NCBI RefSeq assembly: GCF_025486315.1
Contig: NZ_JAOOPY010000010.1
Span: forward strand, 1 to 64,000
Length of the DNA: 64,000 nt
Direction of reading: 5' to 3'
From: Variovorax sp. N23
GTDB lineage: Bacteria > Pseudomonadota > Gammaproteobacteria > Burkholderiales > Burkholderiaceae_C
Part shown: one piece after another, positions 8,357 to 17,800 of the stretch
How the letters are laid out: the number at the start of each line of letters is the position of its first letter
Position numbering within the stretch: the first letter of the stretch is position 1
Position numbers and translations under genes: made by a program
Notes under the pieces: model-generated
Seen by the model: the letters and a program-made list of their open reading frames with translations, nothing else
Databases searched by the model: none
Told to the model about the DNA's origin: nothing

Positions 8357-10063
8357 ATGCGTTCTCCCGCCACCCCGCTTGCCACCCCCTCGGCCGGCGC
8401 GCCGGGCTTCGTCCCTGCGGCCCTGATCGCCTTCCCCTTCCTCTCCCCCCTCGTCGCCGGCCCCTCCGCCAACGTCTGGCAACTGCTGGTCGCCTGGGCC
8501 TGCGCGACGGCGCTGTGGGCGCTCAGCCCGCGGGCGTTGCCGTCGCGGGGCGTGCTGGCGCTCCTGGCATTTCTGGCTGCGTCGATCGCGCTGCGTCGCG
8601 GGCACGATCTGTCGCAGAGCCTGGGCGCCTGCGTGGCGCTGGCGATGGCGGCCGTGGCCGCGTCGGTCGGGGCGGGGTGGGCGCGTGGGCGTGGCGGGCA
8701 TGATGGGCGTGACGAGGCGGCGGCGCCGCTGGCGCGCGGGCTCTTCGCCGCCGGCGTGCTCAGCGCCGTGCTCGGCCTGTGCCAGTACTACGGGGCGGCC
8801 GACTGGCTGGGCCCCTTCACCACCGCGCCCGACGTCGGGCAGGCCTACGGCAACCTGCGCCAGCGCAACCAGTTCGCCACGCTGATCTCGATGGCGCTGG
8901 TCGCGGCGCTGTGGCTGCATGCGGGCTTCGGCGTCGGCGGGCGCGCCCGGCTGGCATGGTGGGGCGGCGTGGGGCTGCTGACGCTGGCGGCCGCCGCGTC
9001 GACCTCGCGCACCGGGCTGCTGCAGTGGCTGGCGATCAGCGTGGCGGCGGCCGCGCTCGCGTGGGGGGAGCGTCGGGGCCGGGCGGCCGCGGCGCCGCGG
9101 CTGCCGCACCCGGTGGGGCTGCTGTCGCTGGTTCCGGCCTATTTCGTCGCGGCCAGCCTGCTGCCGAGGCTGGCCGGCCCGGCCGTCGAAGACATGCTGC
9201 GCCGCCTGCGCGAAGGCGCGCCCGACGGCCACAGCCGGCTGCTGCTGTGGCGCAACGTGCTCGACCTGGTCGCCGAGCGCCCCTGGGGTGGCTGGGGCTG
9301 GGGGGAGCTGAGCTTCGCGCATTTCAGTCATCTGTACGCCGGGCCGCGCTTCGTCGAGATCCTGGACAACGCCCACAACCTGCCGCTGCACCTGGCGGTG
9401 GAGCTGGGTGTGCCCGTGGCGGTGGCGGTCTGTGCCGGCTTCATGGCGCTGGTGCTGGGCGCCCGGCCCTGGCGCGAACGCGACCCCACGCGGCTGATGG
9501 CCTGGGGCGTGCTCGGCGCGATGGTGCTGCACAGCCTGCTCGAGTACCCGCTGTGGTACGGCCCCTTCCAGCTGGTGTTCGGCCTCTGCCTGGGGCTGCT
9601 GTGGCCGGCGACCTCGGCGGTCGACGTGGCGGCGCCCCGGCGCACCGGGCCGGTCGCGGTGCACGCCGTGACGGCGCTGCTGGTGGCCGTGGTGGCCTAC
9701 ACCGGCTGGGACTACCTGCGCATCAGCCAGATCTACGTGGCCCGCGCCGAGCGGCTGCCGCCCTGGCAGGAGCACACCCTGGAAAAGCTCCGCGCCTCCT
9801 GGCTGTTCGCCGGCCAGGTGCAGTTCGCCGAGCTGTCGCTCACGCCGGTGGTGCGCGCCAATGCGGCGGCGGTGAACACGCTGGCGCGGGGTGTCATGCA
9901 CTTCTCGCCGGAGCCGCGGGTGGTCGCCAAACTTGTCGAAAGCGCCACGCTGCTCGACCGCGACGACGAGGCGCTGGCCCTGGCGGCGCGCTTCAAGATC
10001 GCCTATCCCGTGGAATATGCCCGGTGGATCCTAGGGGAAGCACCCGACGCACCGGGAGATTGA
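8357..10063 (+). CDS. pglL: PglL/Wzy-family O-oligosaccharyltransferase, probable pilin glycosylase
   Basis: 568-residue polytopic inner-membrane protein with about a dozen hydrophobic segments. Motifs of the O-antigen ligase/PglL family are visible: GNLRQRNQFATLISMALV (about residues 165-185), STSRTGLLQWL (about 215), the periplasmic loop segment LLWRNVLDLVAERPWGGWG (about 295) and NAHNLPLHLAVELGVP (about 338), where the AHN histidine is the conserved functional residue. The C-terminal part is a soluble-like tail typical of PglL. These enzymes transfer lipid-linked glycans to Ser/Thr of pilins in the periplasm. It is divergent from a complete pilin operon and followed by two glycosyltransferases, which supports a pilin O-glycosylation role over O-antigen ligation; ligase function (WaaL) remains possible. 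No strong ribosome site is seen before the ATG. Confidence 0.8.
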   Translation: MRSPATPLATPSAGAPGFVPAALIAFPFLSPLVAGPSANVWQLLVAWACATALWALSPRALPSRGVLALLAFLAASIALRRGHDLSQSLGACVALAMAAVAASVGAGWARGRGGHDGRDEAAAPLARGLFAAGVLSAVLGLCQYYGAADWLGPFTTAPDVGQAYGNLRQRNQFATLISMALVAALWLHAGFGVGGRARLAWWGGVGLLTLAAAASTSRTGLLQWLAISVAAAALAWGERRGRAAAAPRLPHPVGLLSLVPAYFVAASLLPRLAGPAVEDMLRRLREGAPDGHSRLLLWRNVLDLVAERPWGGWGWGELSFAHFSHLYAGPRFVEILDNAHNLPLHLAVELGVPVAVAVCAGFMALVLGARPWRERDPTRLMAWGVLGAMVLHSLLEYPLWYGPFQLVFGLCLGLLWPATSAVDVAAPRRTGPVAVHAVTALLVAVVAYTGWDYLRISQIYVARAERLPPWQEHTLEKLRASWLFAGQVQFAELSLTPVVRANAAAVNTLARGVMHFSPEPRVVAKLVESATLLDRDDEALALAARFKIAYPVEYARWILGEAPDAPGD

Positions 10064-10124
10064 GCATCGCTAGTCACAATTTGGGTCAAAATGTAAACTT
10101 TCGACTGCCTATCGTTTGCCCCGA

Positions 10125-11321
10125 ATGAAGATCCTGAGCGTCATTTCCAGCATGGACCCGGTCAAGGGCGGGCTGTCGCAGGGCGTCCGCAACCTGGTGC
10201 CGGCGCTGGCGACGCTCGGCGTCCACAGCGAGGTATTGAGCTTCGACGCGCCCGACGCGGGCTTTCTCGGGCAGGACGACTTCCCCGTCCACGCCATCGG
10301 CCCGGCCAAGGGGCCCTACGCCTACTGCGCCGCGCTGCGGCCATGGCTGGAGGAAAACGTCTCGCGCTTCGACGCGGTCATCGCGCAGGGGCTCTGGCTG
10401 CACAACAACGCCGGCACCTGGCGCGTCTTGCGGCAGCTGCGGCGTGCGCAGTCGGCGGCCGGCCCGCGCTTCTACGTGATGCCGCACGGCATGCTCGACC
10501 CCTATTTCCAGAAAGCCCCCGAGCGTCGGTGGAAGGCGCTTCGCAACGTGCTGGCGTGGAAGCTGTTCGAAGGCGCCGCGGTCAACGGTGCCGACGGCGT
10601 GCTCTTCACCTGCGCGCAGGAACTGCTCCTGGCCCGCGAGCCCTTTTCGCCCTACCGGCCGCAGCGCGAGCTCGACGTCGGCTTCGGCATCCAGGCGCCG
10701 CCGCCGCTGACGCCCGCCATGGCGCCGGCCTTCGCGGCCCGCTGCCCCGGCCTGGCGGGCAAGCCCTACCTGCTCTTTCTCGGCCGCGTCCACGAGAAGA
10801 AGGGCACCGACCTGCTGCTGCGCGCCTACCTCGAGCTGTGCCGCGAGCGGCCCGACATGCCGGCGCTGGTGATCGCCGGCCCCGGCCTCGACAGCGACCA
10901 TGGCCGCAGCCTGCTCGCGCTGGCCGACGGCCACCCCGACGTGCATTTCCCCGGCATGCTGCGCGGCGACGAAAAGTGGGGCGCGCTCTACGGCTGCGAG
11001 GCCTTCGTGCTGCCGAGCCACCAGGAGAACTTCGGCATCGCGGTGGTCGAGGCGATGGCCTGCGGCAAGCCGGTGCTGATCAGCCCGCAGGTCAACATCT
11101 GGCGCGAATGCGCGCCGGGCGGCCTGGTCGACGAGGACACCGAGGTCGGCGTGAAGCGCCTGCTGACGCGCTGGTTCGCGCTGACGCCCGCCGAGCGCAC
11201 GGCGCGTGGCGTGGCCGCCTTCGCCGCCTACCGGCGCCACTTCGCCGCCAGCGAGGCGGCCCAGCGATTGCTCCGCGCCCTGCGCGCGGTGCAGAACGAA
11301 CCCATGGGTGCCGTCGCATGA
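10125..11321 (+). CDS. GT4-family glycosyltransferase
   Basis: 398 residues from ATG 10125 (MKILSVISSMDP); a TTG three codons upstream is the only other nearby start. The N-terminal Rossmann half begins with a typical GT-B pattern with PVKGGLSQGVRNLVPAL. The C-terminal half carries LFLGRVHEKKGTDLLLRAYL (about 220-240) and the nucleotide-sugar EX7E motif in ENFGIAVVEAMACGKPVLIS (about 305-325). GT4 enzymes are retaining transferases using nucleotide sugars at the cytosolic membrane face. It lies 61 bases after pglL and overlaps the next gene region as ATGA, so it probably builds the glycan that PglL transfers. The sugar specificity cannot be read from sequence. Confidence 0.85.
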   Translation: MKILSVISSMDPVKGGLSQGVRNLVPALATLGVHSEVLSFDAPDAGFLGQDDFPVHAIGPAKGPYAYCAALRPWLEENVSRFDAVIAQGLWLHNNAGTWRVLRQLRRAQSAAGPRFYVMPHGMLDPYFQKAPERRWKALRNVLAWKLFEGAAVNGADGVLFTCAQELLLAREPFSPYRPQRELDVGFGIQAPPPLTPAMAPAFAARCPGLAGKPYLLFLGRVHEKKGTDLLLRAYLELCRERPDMPALVIAGPGLDSDHGRSLLALADGHPDVHFPGMLRGDEKWGALYGCEAFVLPSHQENFGIAVVEAMACGKPVLISPQVNIWRECAPGGLVDEDTEVGVKRLLTRWFALTPAERTARGVAAFAAYRRHFAASEAAQRLLRALRAVQNEPMGAVA

Positions 11322-11345
11322 ACATCGTCCTATGAACATCGTCCT
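11318..11345 (+). repeat. 14-bp tandem duplication at a start codon
   Basis: ATGAACATCGTCCT occurs twice in tandem (11318-11331 and 11332-11345). Copy 1 overlaps the upstream stop as ATGA, and would encode only MNIVL before a TGA. That TGA overlaps the second ATG, which opens the real glycosyltransferase. The duplication thus shifted the start by 14 bases yet preserved a stop/start overlap. Confidence 0.95.
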
Positions 11346-12537
11346 TTTTGCGCACCCGACCTTCCTCGGCTCGGCCAGCATGCCGCGCTACACGCAGTGG
11401 CTGGCCGACGGCATGGCCGCGCGCGGCCACCGGGTGCGCATCTGGGCGCCGCAGCCGGGCTTCCATGCGCTGCCGGTGCCCGAGCGCCTGAAGAAGTGGA
11501 TGGGCTACCTCGACCAGTTCGCGGTGTTCCCGCGCTGGGTGCGCCGGCAGATGGCGGCCCTGCCGGCCGACACGCTGTATGTCTTCAGCGACCATTCGCT
11601 CGGGCCGTGGGTGCCGCTGGTGGCGGCGCGGCCGCACGTCATCCACTGCCACGACCTGCTGGCGCAGCATTCCGCCCTGGGCCGGGTGCCGCTGAACCGC
11701 CCGGGGTGGAGCGGCCGGCTGTACCAGCGCTACATCCGCCGGGGCTTCGCGCAGGGGCGGCGCTTCATCGCCATCTCGAAGAAGACCGAGCAGGACCTGC
11801 GCGGCTTCGTCGGGCCGGCACCGACCATCGAGGTGGTCTACAACGGCGTCAATCCGCAGTTCGTTCCGGCCAAGGACGTCACGGCCCAGCGTGCGGCGCT
11901 CGGGCGTCGGCTGGGCATCGACCTGTCGCGCGGCTTCCTGCTGCACGTCGGCGTGAACGTCTGGTACAAGAACCGCGCCGGGGTGCTCGCCATGGTCGAC
12001 CGCTGGCGCCGCAGCACGCCCGAAGGCCTGCCGCTGCTGATGGTCGGCCCGCCGCCGCCGGACGCGCTGGCCAGCCAGCGGCTGGCCATGCATGCGCCGA
12101 ACGAGGTGCACTTTCTGTCGAAGGTCGACGACGACGTGCTGATCGGGCTCTACGGCACCGCCACCGCGTTCCTGTTTCCGTCGATCGCCGAGGGCTTCGG
12201 CTGGCCCATCGCGGAAGCCATGGCCTCGGGCTGCCCCGTCATCACCACCGATGCCGCGCCGATGAACGAGGTCGGCGGCAGTGCCGCGTTCTATGTGCCG
12301 CCGGCCGATGCCAAGGCGCCCGCCGATGCGGCATGGGCGGCGGCCGCCGCCGGCGTGATCGCGAAGGTGCTGGCGCTGTCGCCGCTCGAACGGCAGCTCG
12401 CCATCGACCAGGGGCTGTCGCAGGTGCGCCGTTTCGATTCCGAAAGTGCGCTCGACCGCATCGAGGCCATCTACCGCCAGACGCTGGCCGCGAACGCCGC
12501 CGCGCAGCCGGCCGCGGCGCGTCAGTCGGCCACGTAG
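11332..12537 (+). CDS. GT4-family glycosyltransferase
   Basis: 401 residues beginning [23 protein letters not shown]. The N-terminal domain has the glycine/serine loop and [15 protein letters not shown]; the C-terminal domain has the UDP-sugar EX7E pattern in [20 protein letters not shown] (about 284-303) followed by [15 protein letters not shown]. Typical GT-B fold, retaining. Start set at 11332, where the ATG overlaps the stop of a 5-codon mini-frame made by a 14-bp duplication; the earlier open frame from 11206 is the shadow of the previous gene. Third gene of the pglL cluster, likely acting in the same glycan assembly. Its 3' end overlaps the convergent moaC by 16 bases. Confidence 0.85.
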   Translation: MNIVLFAHPTFLGSASMPRYTQWLADGMAARGHRVRIWAPQPGFHALPVPERLKKWMGYLDQFAVFPRWVRRQMAALPADTLYVFSDHSLGPWVPLVAARPHVIHCHDLLAQHSALGRVPLNRPGWSGRLYQRYIRRGFAQGRRFIAISKKTEQDLRGFVGPAPTIEVVYNGVNPQFVPAKDVTAQRAALGRRLGIDLSRGFLLHVGVNVWYKNRAGVLAMVDRWRRSTPEGLPLLMVGPPPPDALASQRLAMHAPNEVHFLSKVDDDVLIGLYGTATAFLFPSIAEGFGWPIAEAMASGCPVITTDAAPMNEVGGSAAFYVPPADAKAPADAAWAAAAAGVIAKVLALSPLERQLAIDQGLSQVRRFDSESALDRIEAIYRQTLAANAAAQPAAARQSAT

Positions 12538-13001
12538 CTCCCGGACTTACCGCCGTGCTTCTCCAACACCCGCACGTCCGTGATCGTCATGCCGCGGTCG
12601 ACCGCCTTGCACATGTCGTAGATGGTGAGCAGCGCCACCTGCACGGCGGTCAGGGCTTCCATCTCGACGCCGGTGGGGCCGACCGTCTCGACGGTCGCGG
12701 TGCACACCACCTCGGGCACGCCGCCCTCGGAGAGCGCGAAGGCCACGGCCACGCGGGTGAGCGCGAGCGGGTGGCACAGGGGAATCAGGTCGCTGGTCTT
12801 CTTGGCCGCCTGGATGCCGGCGATGCGCGCGATGCCGAGCACGTCGCCCTTCTTGGCGGTGCCCGATTCGATCAGCGCCAGCGTGTTGGCCTGCATCTGG
12901 ATGCGGCCGGTGGCCACCGCGACGCGGTGCGTGGCGGGCTTGGCGGCCACGTCCACCATGTGGGCCTGGCCTTGTGCGTCGAAGTGGGTGAGCTTGCTCA
13001 T
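12522..13001 (-). CDS. moaC: Cyclic pyranopterin monophosphate synthase MoaC
   Basis: 159 residues, normal MoaC length. It converts the MoaA product 3',8-cyclo-dihydro-GTP into cyclic pyranopterin monophosphate in molybdenum cofactor synthesis (cytosolic hexamer). Recognisable blocks: [17 protein letters not shown] at the N-terminus, [17 protein letters not shown] (about residues 65-81) with the conserved [25 protein letters not shown] (about 100-117), and the C-terminal [13 protein letters not shown] with catalytic Lys/Asp. Start MSKLTHF at 13001. No other moa gene lies nearby; the gene stands alone, divergent from the M48 protease 63 bases away and convergent with the glycosyltransferase. 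Confidence 0.96.
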   Translation of the reverse strand: MSKLTHFDAQGQAHMVDVAAKPATHRVAVATGRIQMQANTLALIESGTAKKGDVLGIARIAGIQAAKKTSDLIPLCHPLALTRVAVAFALSEGGVPEVVCTATVETVGPTGVEMEALTAVQVALLTIYDMCKAVDRGMTITDVRVLEKHGGKSGSYVAD

Positions 13002-13064
13002 GATGAACGTTCGCGTCGTGTGTGCATCATACGGGGCCCTCGTTACCTGGAGAAGCTGCACGCC

Positions 13065-14711
13065 ATGCCGCGCCCGACCGTCCGCCCCTGCGCCCAGAGC
13101 CGTCCTCTGCGCCGCCCCCTGCGCCGCACGCTGCGTGCGGCCGCCGTGGCCGTGCTGGTCGCGTCGCAGGTGCTGGTGCCGTTGGCCGCCCAGGCGCAGC
13201 TGCTGCCGGGCCTGGGCGACGGCGGCGAGATGACGGCGGCGGCCGAGCGCCGGCTGGGCGACCAGATCGCCCGCGAGCTCTACCGCGACCCCGACTACAT
13301 CGACGACCCGGTGCTGGTCGACTACGTGCAGGCCATCTGGCAGCCGCTGCTGGCCGCGGCGCGGGTGCGCGGCGAACTCACGCCCGAACTCGACGAGCGC
13401 TTCGCCTGGGCCGTGCTGCTGGGGCGCGACCGCAGCATCAACGCCTTCGCGCTGCCCGGCGGCTACCTCGGCGTGCACCTGGGGCTGATCGCCGTGACCG
13501 ACAGCCGCGACGAACTCGCCACCGTGCTGGGCCACGAGCTGTCGCACGTCACGCAGCGGCACATCGCCCGCATCATGGCCAAGCAGAGCCGCGACATGCC
13601 GCTGATGCTGGCGGCCCTGGTGCTGGGCGTGATCGCCGCCAGCAAGAGCCGCAACGGTGACGCGGGTCAGGCCATGATCATGGGCAGCCAGGCCATGGCC
13701 ATGCAGAACCAGCTCAACTTCTCGCGCGACATGGAGCGCGAGGCCGACCGTGTCGGCTTCGGCGTGATGACGCAGGCCGGCTTCGCGCCCCAGGGCGCGG
13801 CCTCGATGTTCGAGAAGCTGCAGTACGCCTCGCGCCTGAACGACAACGGCTCCTACCCCTACCTGCGCAGCCATCCGCTCAACAGCGAGCGCATCTCCGA
13901 CATGCAGGCGCGCTTCCAGTTCCGCGGCGACGGCGCCGCGCCCGAAGATGCGAGCGCCGGGCTGGGGCTCGCCGGCGCCGCGCGGCCGGCCGGCCCGCGC
14001 ACCGCGGCGGCACCCGCGCTGCGCATGGACCACGCCATCGTCGCCGCCCGCGCCCGCGTGCTGTCGCGCCCGGGTGTCGACGTGCTGCGCCTGTGGATCG
14101 ACGCCGCCTCGGGCACCGAGTTCGCGCGGCGTTCGCCGGCCCAGCAGGCCGGCATGCTCGCCGCCGCGGCGCTGGCGGCCAACGAGCTGCGCGACGGCCG
14201 CGCCGCCCGCGCGCTGTCCGATCGGCTCACCCCGCTCGCCGCGGCCGACCCCGCGTCGGCGCGCCTGGCGCGGCTGCTCAGCGCCGAGCTGTACCTCGCC
14301 GCGGGCGCCGCCCCGCAGGCGGCCGCGCTGCTCGATGTGCGCGCCGGCACGCGCGCCGAAATGCTGCTCGCGGCACAGGCGGCCGTCGCCATGCGCCAGG
14401 CGGGGCCGGCCGCTGCGCCCTTGCGCGACTGGGTGGCCACGCATCCGCGCGATGCCGGGGCGTGGCAGATGCTCGCCTCCGTCTATAGCGCGCAGAACGA
14501 CACCTTGCGCGCGGTACGCGCCTACGCCGAAGCGAACGTGGCTGTGCTCGACTACGCCGCGGCGCGCGACCGGTTCAAGGCCGCCCAGGATCTGGCGGCC
14601 CGGGGCACGGGCGGTACGGTCGATCACTACGAGGCCTCGATCATCGATACCCGGGCGCGCGCCGTCGAAGCCCTGCTGCGCGAGCAGCAGGCCGAACCAC
14701 CCTTGCGCTGA
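13065..14711 (+). CDS. Periplasmic M48 metalloprotease, BepA/YfgC-like
   Basis: 548 residues. A signal peptide follows the start ([24 protein letters not shown]). The zinc protease motif HELSH is at about residue 157 in [19 protein letters not shown], with the third ligand in [14 protein letters not shown] (about 222-230), and SHPLNSERI later. The C-terminal 230 residues are Ala-rich helical repeats like the TPR domain of BepA, which degrades or assists stalled outer-membrane proteins such as LptD. Start at 13065 (ATG with GGAG upstream); the frame is open much further upstream only as a shadow. Ends 118 bases before the lipopeptide synthetase, with no evidence that it serves that pathway. 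Confidence 0.88.
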   Translation: MPRPTVRPCAQSRPLRRPLRRTLRAAAVAVLVASQVLVPLAAQAQLLPGLGDGGEMTAAAERRLGDQIARELYRDPDYIDDPVLVDYVQAIWQPLLAAARVRGELTPELDERFAWAVLLGRDRSINAFALPGGYLGVHLGLIAVTDSRDELATVLGHELSHVTQRHIARIMAKQSRDMPLMLAALVLGVIAASKSRNGDAGQAMIMGSQAMAMQNQLNFSRDMEREADRVGFGVMTQAGFAPQGAASMFEKLQYASRLNDNGSYPYLRSHPLNSERISDMQARFQFRGDGAAPEDASAGLGLAGAARPAGPRTAAAPALRMDHAIVAARARVLSRPGVDVLRLWIDAASGTEFARRSPAQQAGMLAAAALAANELRDGRAARALSDRLTPLAAADPASARLARLLSAELYLAAGAAPQAAALLDVRAGTRAEMLLAAQAAVAMRQAGPAAAPLRDWVATHPRDAGAWQMLASVYSAQNDTLRAVRAYAEANVAVLDYAAARDRFKAAQDLAARGTGGTVDHYEASIIDTRARAVEALLREQQAEPPLR

Positions 14712-14829
14712 GAGCTGTGGACGATGATTCCCCCCATCGCCGGGCTTGCCCCGGCCGCGACCACCTTTCCCCGCAGGTCGATGCGCCATCTCCGCTGCCT
14801 GGCAGCACTGCGCCGGAGCCGCGCCGACC

Positions 14830-17800
14830 ATGAACCATGATGCAGGCCTTGTGTCCCTGAATTCCCTGACCGCCGTCTTCGAGTCGCGCTGCGCCGAGCA
14901 CCCCGACCGTCTCGCCTACATCTTCCTGAAGGACGACCTCTCCCCTGGCGAGCAACTGAGCTACGGGGACCTGTCCATCGACAGCCATCGGCTGGCCGCG
15001 CGTCTGGCGGCGTTCGCGCGGCCCGGTGACCGCGTCCTGCTGGCGCTGCCGCCGGGGCTCGACTTCGTGCGCGCCTTCTGGGCCTGCATGCTCAGCGGCT
15101 GCGTGGCGGTGCCGGTGCCGGCGCCCGACCCGGTGCGGCTGCTGCGCTCGGCGCCGCGCCTGCGCGGCATCCTCGAGGACACCGGCGCCTCGCTGGTGTG
15201 GACCGCCGCCGACCTGCTCGACAGCGCGCGCCAGACGCTCGAGCCGTCGCTGTTCACCGCGGCGCGCTGGATCTCGACGGCCGAACTCGAGGCGGCCGAG
15301 CCTGCCGTGCCCGCCCAGCTGCCCTTCGTCGGCGCCGATGCGCTGGCCTACCTCCAGTACACCTCGGGCTCGACGCTGGCCCCGCGCGGTGTGCGCATCA
15401 GCCACGCGCAGGCGCTGGCCAACGTGCAGGCGCTCAACGCGGCCGGCCGGGTCGACGCCCAGACCCGCATGCTCACCTGGCTGCCGCACTTCCACGACTA
15501 CGGGCTGGTCTGCGGGCTGCTGGTGCCCTTCTATGCCGGGGCCACCGGCTGGCTGATGTCGCCGCTGACCTTCCTGCGCCGTCCGCTGCGCTGGCTCGAG
15601 GCGGTCGGTGCGCTGCGCATCACGCACACCGGCGCGCCGATGTCGGCCTACGTGGCGTGCCTGCGGGCGCTCGCCGACGCCCCGCTCGCGAGCGACCTCT
15701 CGTCGCTGGTGTCGCTCAGCTGCGGTGCCGAGCCGCTGCGTGCCGATGCGGTCGAGCGCGTGCTCGAGGTGTTCGGCGCCGCGGGCCTGCGCCCCGAGGC
15801 CTTCATGCCCGCCTACGGCATGGCCGAGACGGTGCTGGGCGTCACGCTGTCGGCCACCGACCGGCCGCCGCGCCTGCTGGCGCTCGACGCCCAGGCGCTC
15901 CGGCAGGACCGCGTCGTGCCCGCGCGGAGCGACGGCACGGGGGCGGTCCGCATCGTCGGCTGCGGCCAGCCACTCGCGCACACCACCCTGCGCATCGTCG
16001 ACCCGGCGACCGGCGCCGTGGCGGCGGCCGACGCGGTGGGCGAGATCTGGGTGCAGTCGCCCAGCGTCGGCCATGGCTACTGGCGCCAGCCCGAGCTGAC
16101 CGAGGCCGGCTTCGGCGCGCGCCTGGCCGATGTCGATGGCCCCTTCCTGCGCACCGGCGACCTCGGCTTCATGGCCGACGGCGAACTCTTCGTCACCGGC
16201 CGGCTCAAGGACCTGGTGATCGTGCACGGCGGCAACCACTACCCGCAGGACATCGAGTGGACGGCCGAGCATGCGCACCCGGCGCTGCGGCCGGGCTACG
16301 GTGCGGCCTTCTCGGTGGACACGCCCGACGGCGAGGCGCTGGTGCTGGCGCTCGAGACCGAACGCCGCACCCGTGACGACGACGCCCTCGCCGCAGCGGC
16401 CGCGGTGCGGCGCGCCGTCGGCGAGGCGCACGGCCTGCCGGTCGAGGCCGTGGTGCTGGTGCGCTCCGGCTCGCTGCCGCGCAGCTCCAGCGGCAAGATC
16501 CAGCGCCGCGCCATCCGCCAGCGCTACCTCGACGGTGCGCTCGACATCCAGGCCGCCGTCACGCGCGAGGCGCTGCCGCCGAGCGTCGACGAGGCCGCCG
16601 ACGGCGCCGCCGCGCCCTCCATGCACGAGATGCCGCGCGACGCCGCCGAGCAGACGATCTGGGACATCTGGCGCGAGGTGCTCGACACCACCGCCTTCGG
16701 TGTGCACGAGAACTTCTTCGAGCTGGGCGGTACCTCGCTGCTGATGACGCAGGTGGCGTCGCGGGTGAGCCAGCAGCTCGGGCTCGACCTGCCGCTCGGC
16801 GCGCTGTTCGACCACACCAGCGTCGCGGCGCTGGCCGACCATGTCACGCGGCTGCTGGCCGAGCGCGGCGGCGTGGCGCCGGCCGTGCCTGCGGCCATTG
16901 CGCGCGTGCCGCGCGGCGTGCCGCTGCCGGTGTCGCTGTCGCAGCGGCGCATGTGGATCATCCAGCAGTTCGACCCGGCCTCCACCGCCTACAACGTCGC
17001 GGTCTCGCTGCGCATCCGCGGCGCGCTCGACGTGGCGCTGCTGCAGCGCGCGTTCGACCACATGGCCGAGCGCCACGAGAGCCTGCGCACCCGCCTCGTG
17101 CTCGACGGTGCCGAGCCTATGCAGGTCATCGAGCCCTCGGCGCCGGCGCCGATCGAGCAGATCGACCTCGCCGATCGGCCCGACCGCCTGGCGCAGGCGC
17201 GCACGCTGCTGGCCGAGCGGCTGGACACGCCCTTCGCGCTCGACCGCGCCCCGCTGCACCGCGCCACGGTGCTGCGCCTGGGCGCCAACGACCAGGTGCT
17301 GCTCTGGGTGATGCACCATGCCATCGCCGACAACTGGTCCTTCGCGGTGCTGATGCGCGAGGCCCTGGCCGCCTACGCCGCCTGGCAGGCCGGGCGCGAG
17401 CCCGAACTCGACCCCATCCCGGTCGCGTATGCCGACTACGCCGCCTGGCAGCGCAGCCCGTCGTCGGTGGCGCAGCGCCGGCCGCAGATGGACTACTGGC
17501 GCTGGCGGCTGGCCCACCTGACGCCGCTCGACCTGCCGACCGATTTTCCGCGGCCGCTGCGCCCGAGCTTCCGCGGTGCGCGTGTTTCCGCCACGCTGCC
17601 GGTCGGCCTGCGCGCGGCCCTGCGGGCCTACGGTGCGCGCGCATCGGTCACGCCCTTCGTCGTGCTGCTGGCGGCCTTCAAGCTGATGCTCACGCGCCAG
17701 GCGCGCAGCACCGACATCGCCGTGGGCACGCCGGTCGCCAACCGCCACCGCTTCGCGGCCGAGCACCTGGTCGGCACGCTGGTCAACACGCTGGTGATGC

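Noticed and set aside
8252-9901. 549-residue minus-strand open frame across pglL
   Set aside because: Low-complexity composition and full overlap with a strong membrane-protein gene; no ribosome site or motif.
13065-14711. M48 protease as maturation or release enzyme for the lipopeptide
   Set aside because: It is a signal-peptide-bearing BepA-type envelope protease with TPR region; such genes occur widely without NRPS, so linkage looks accidental.
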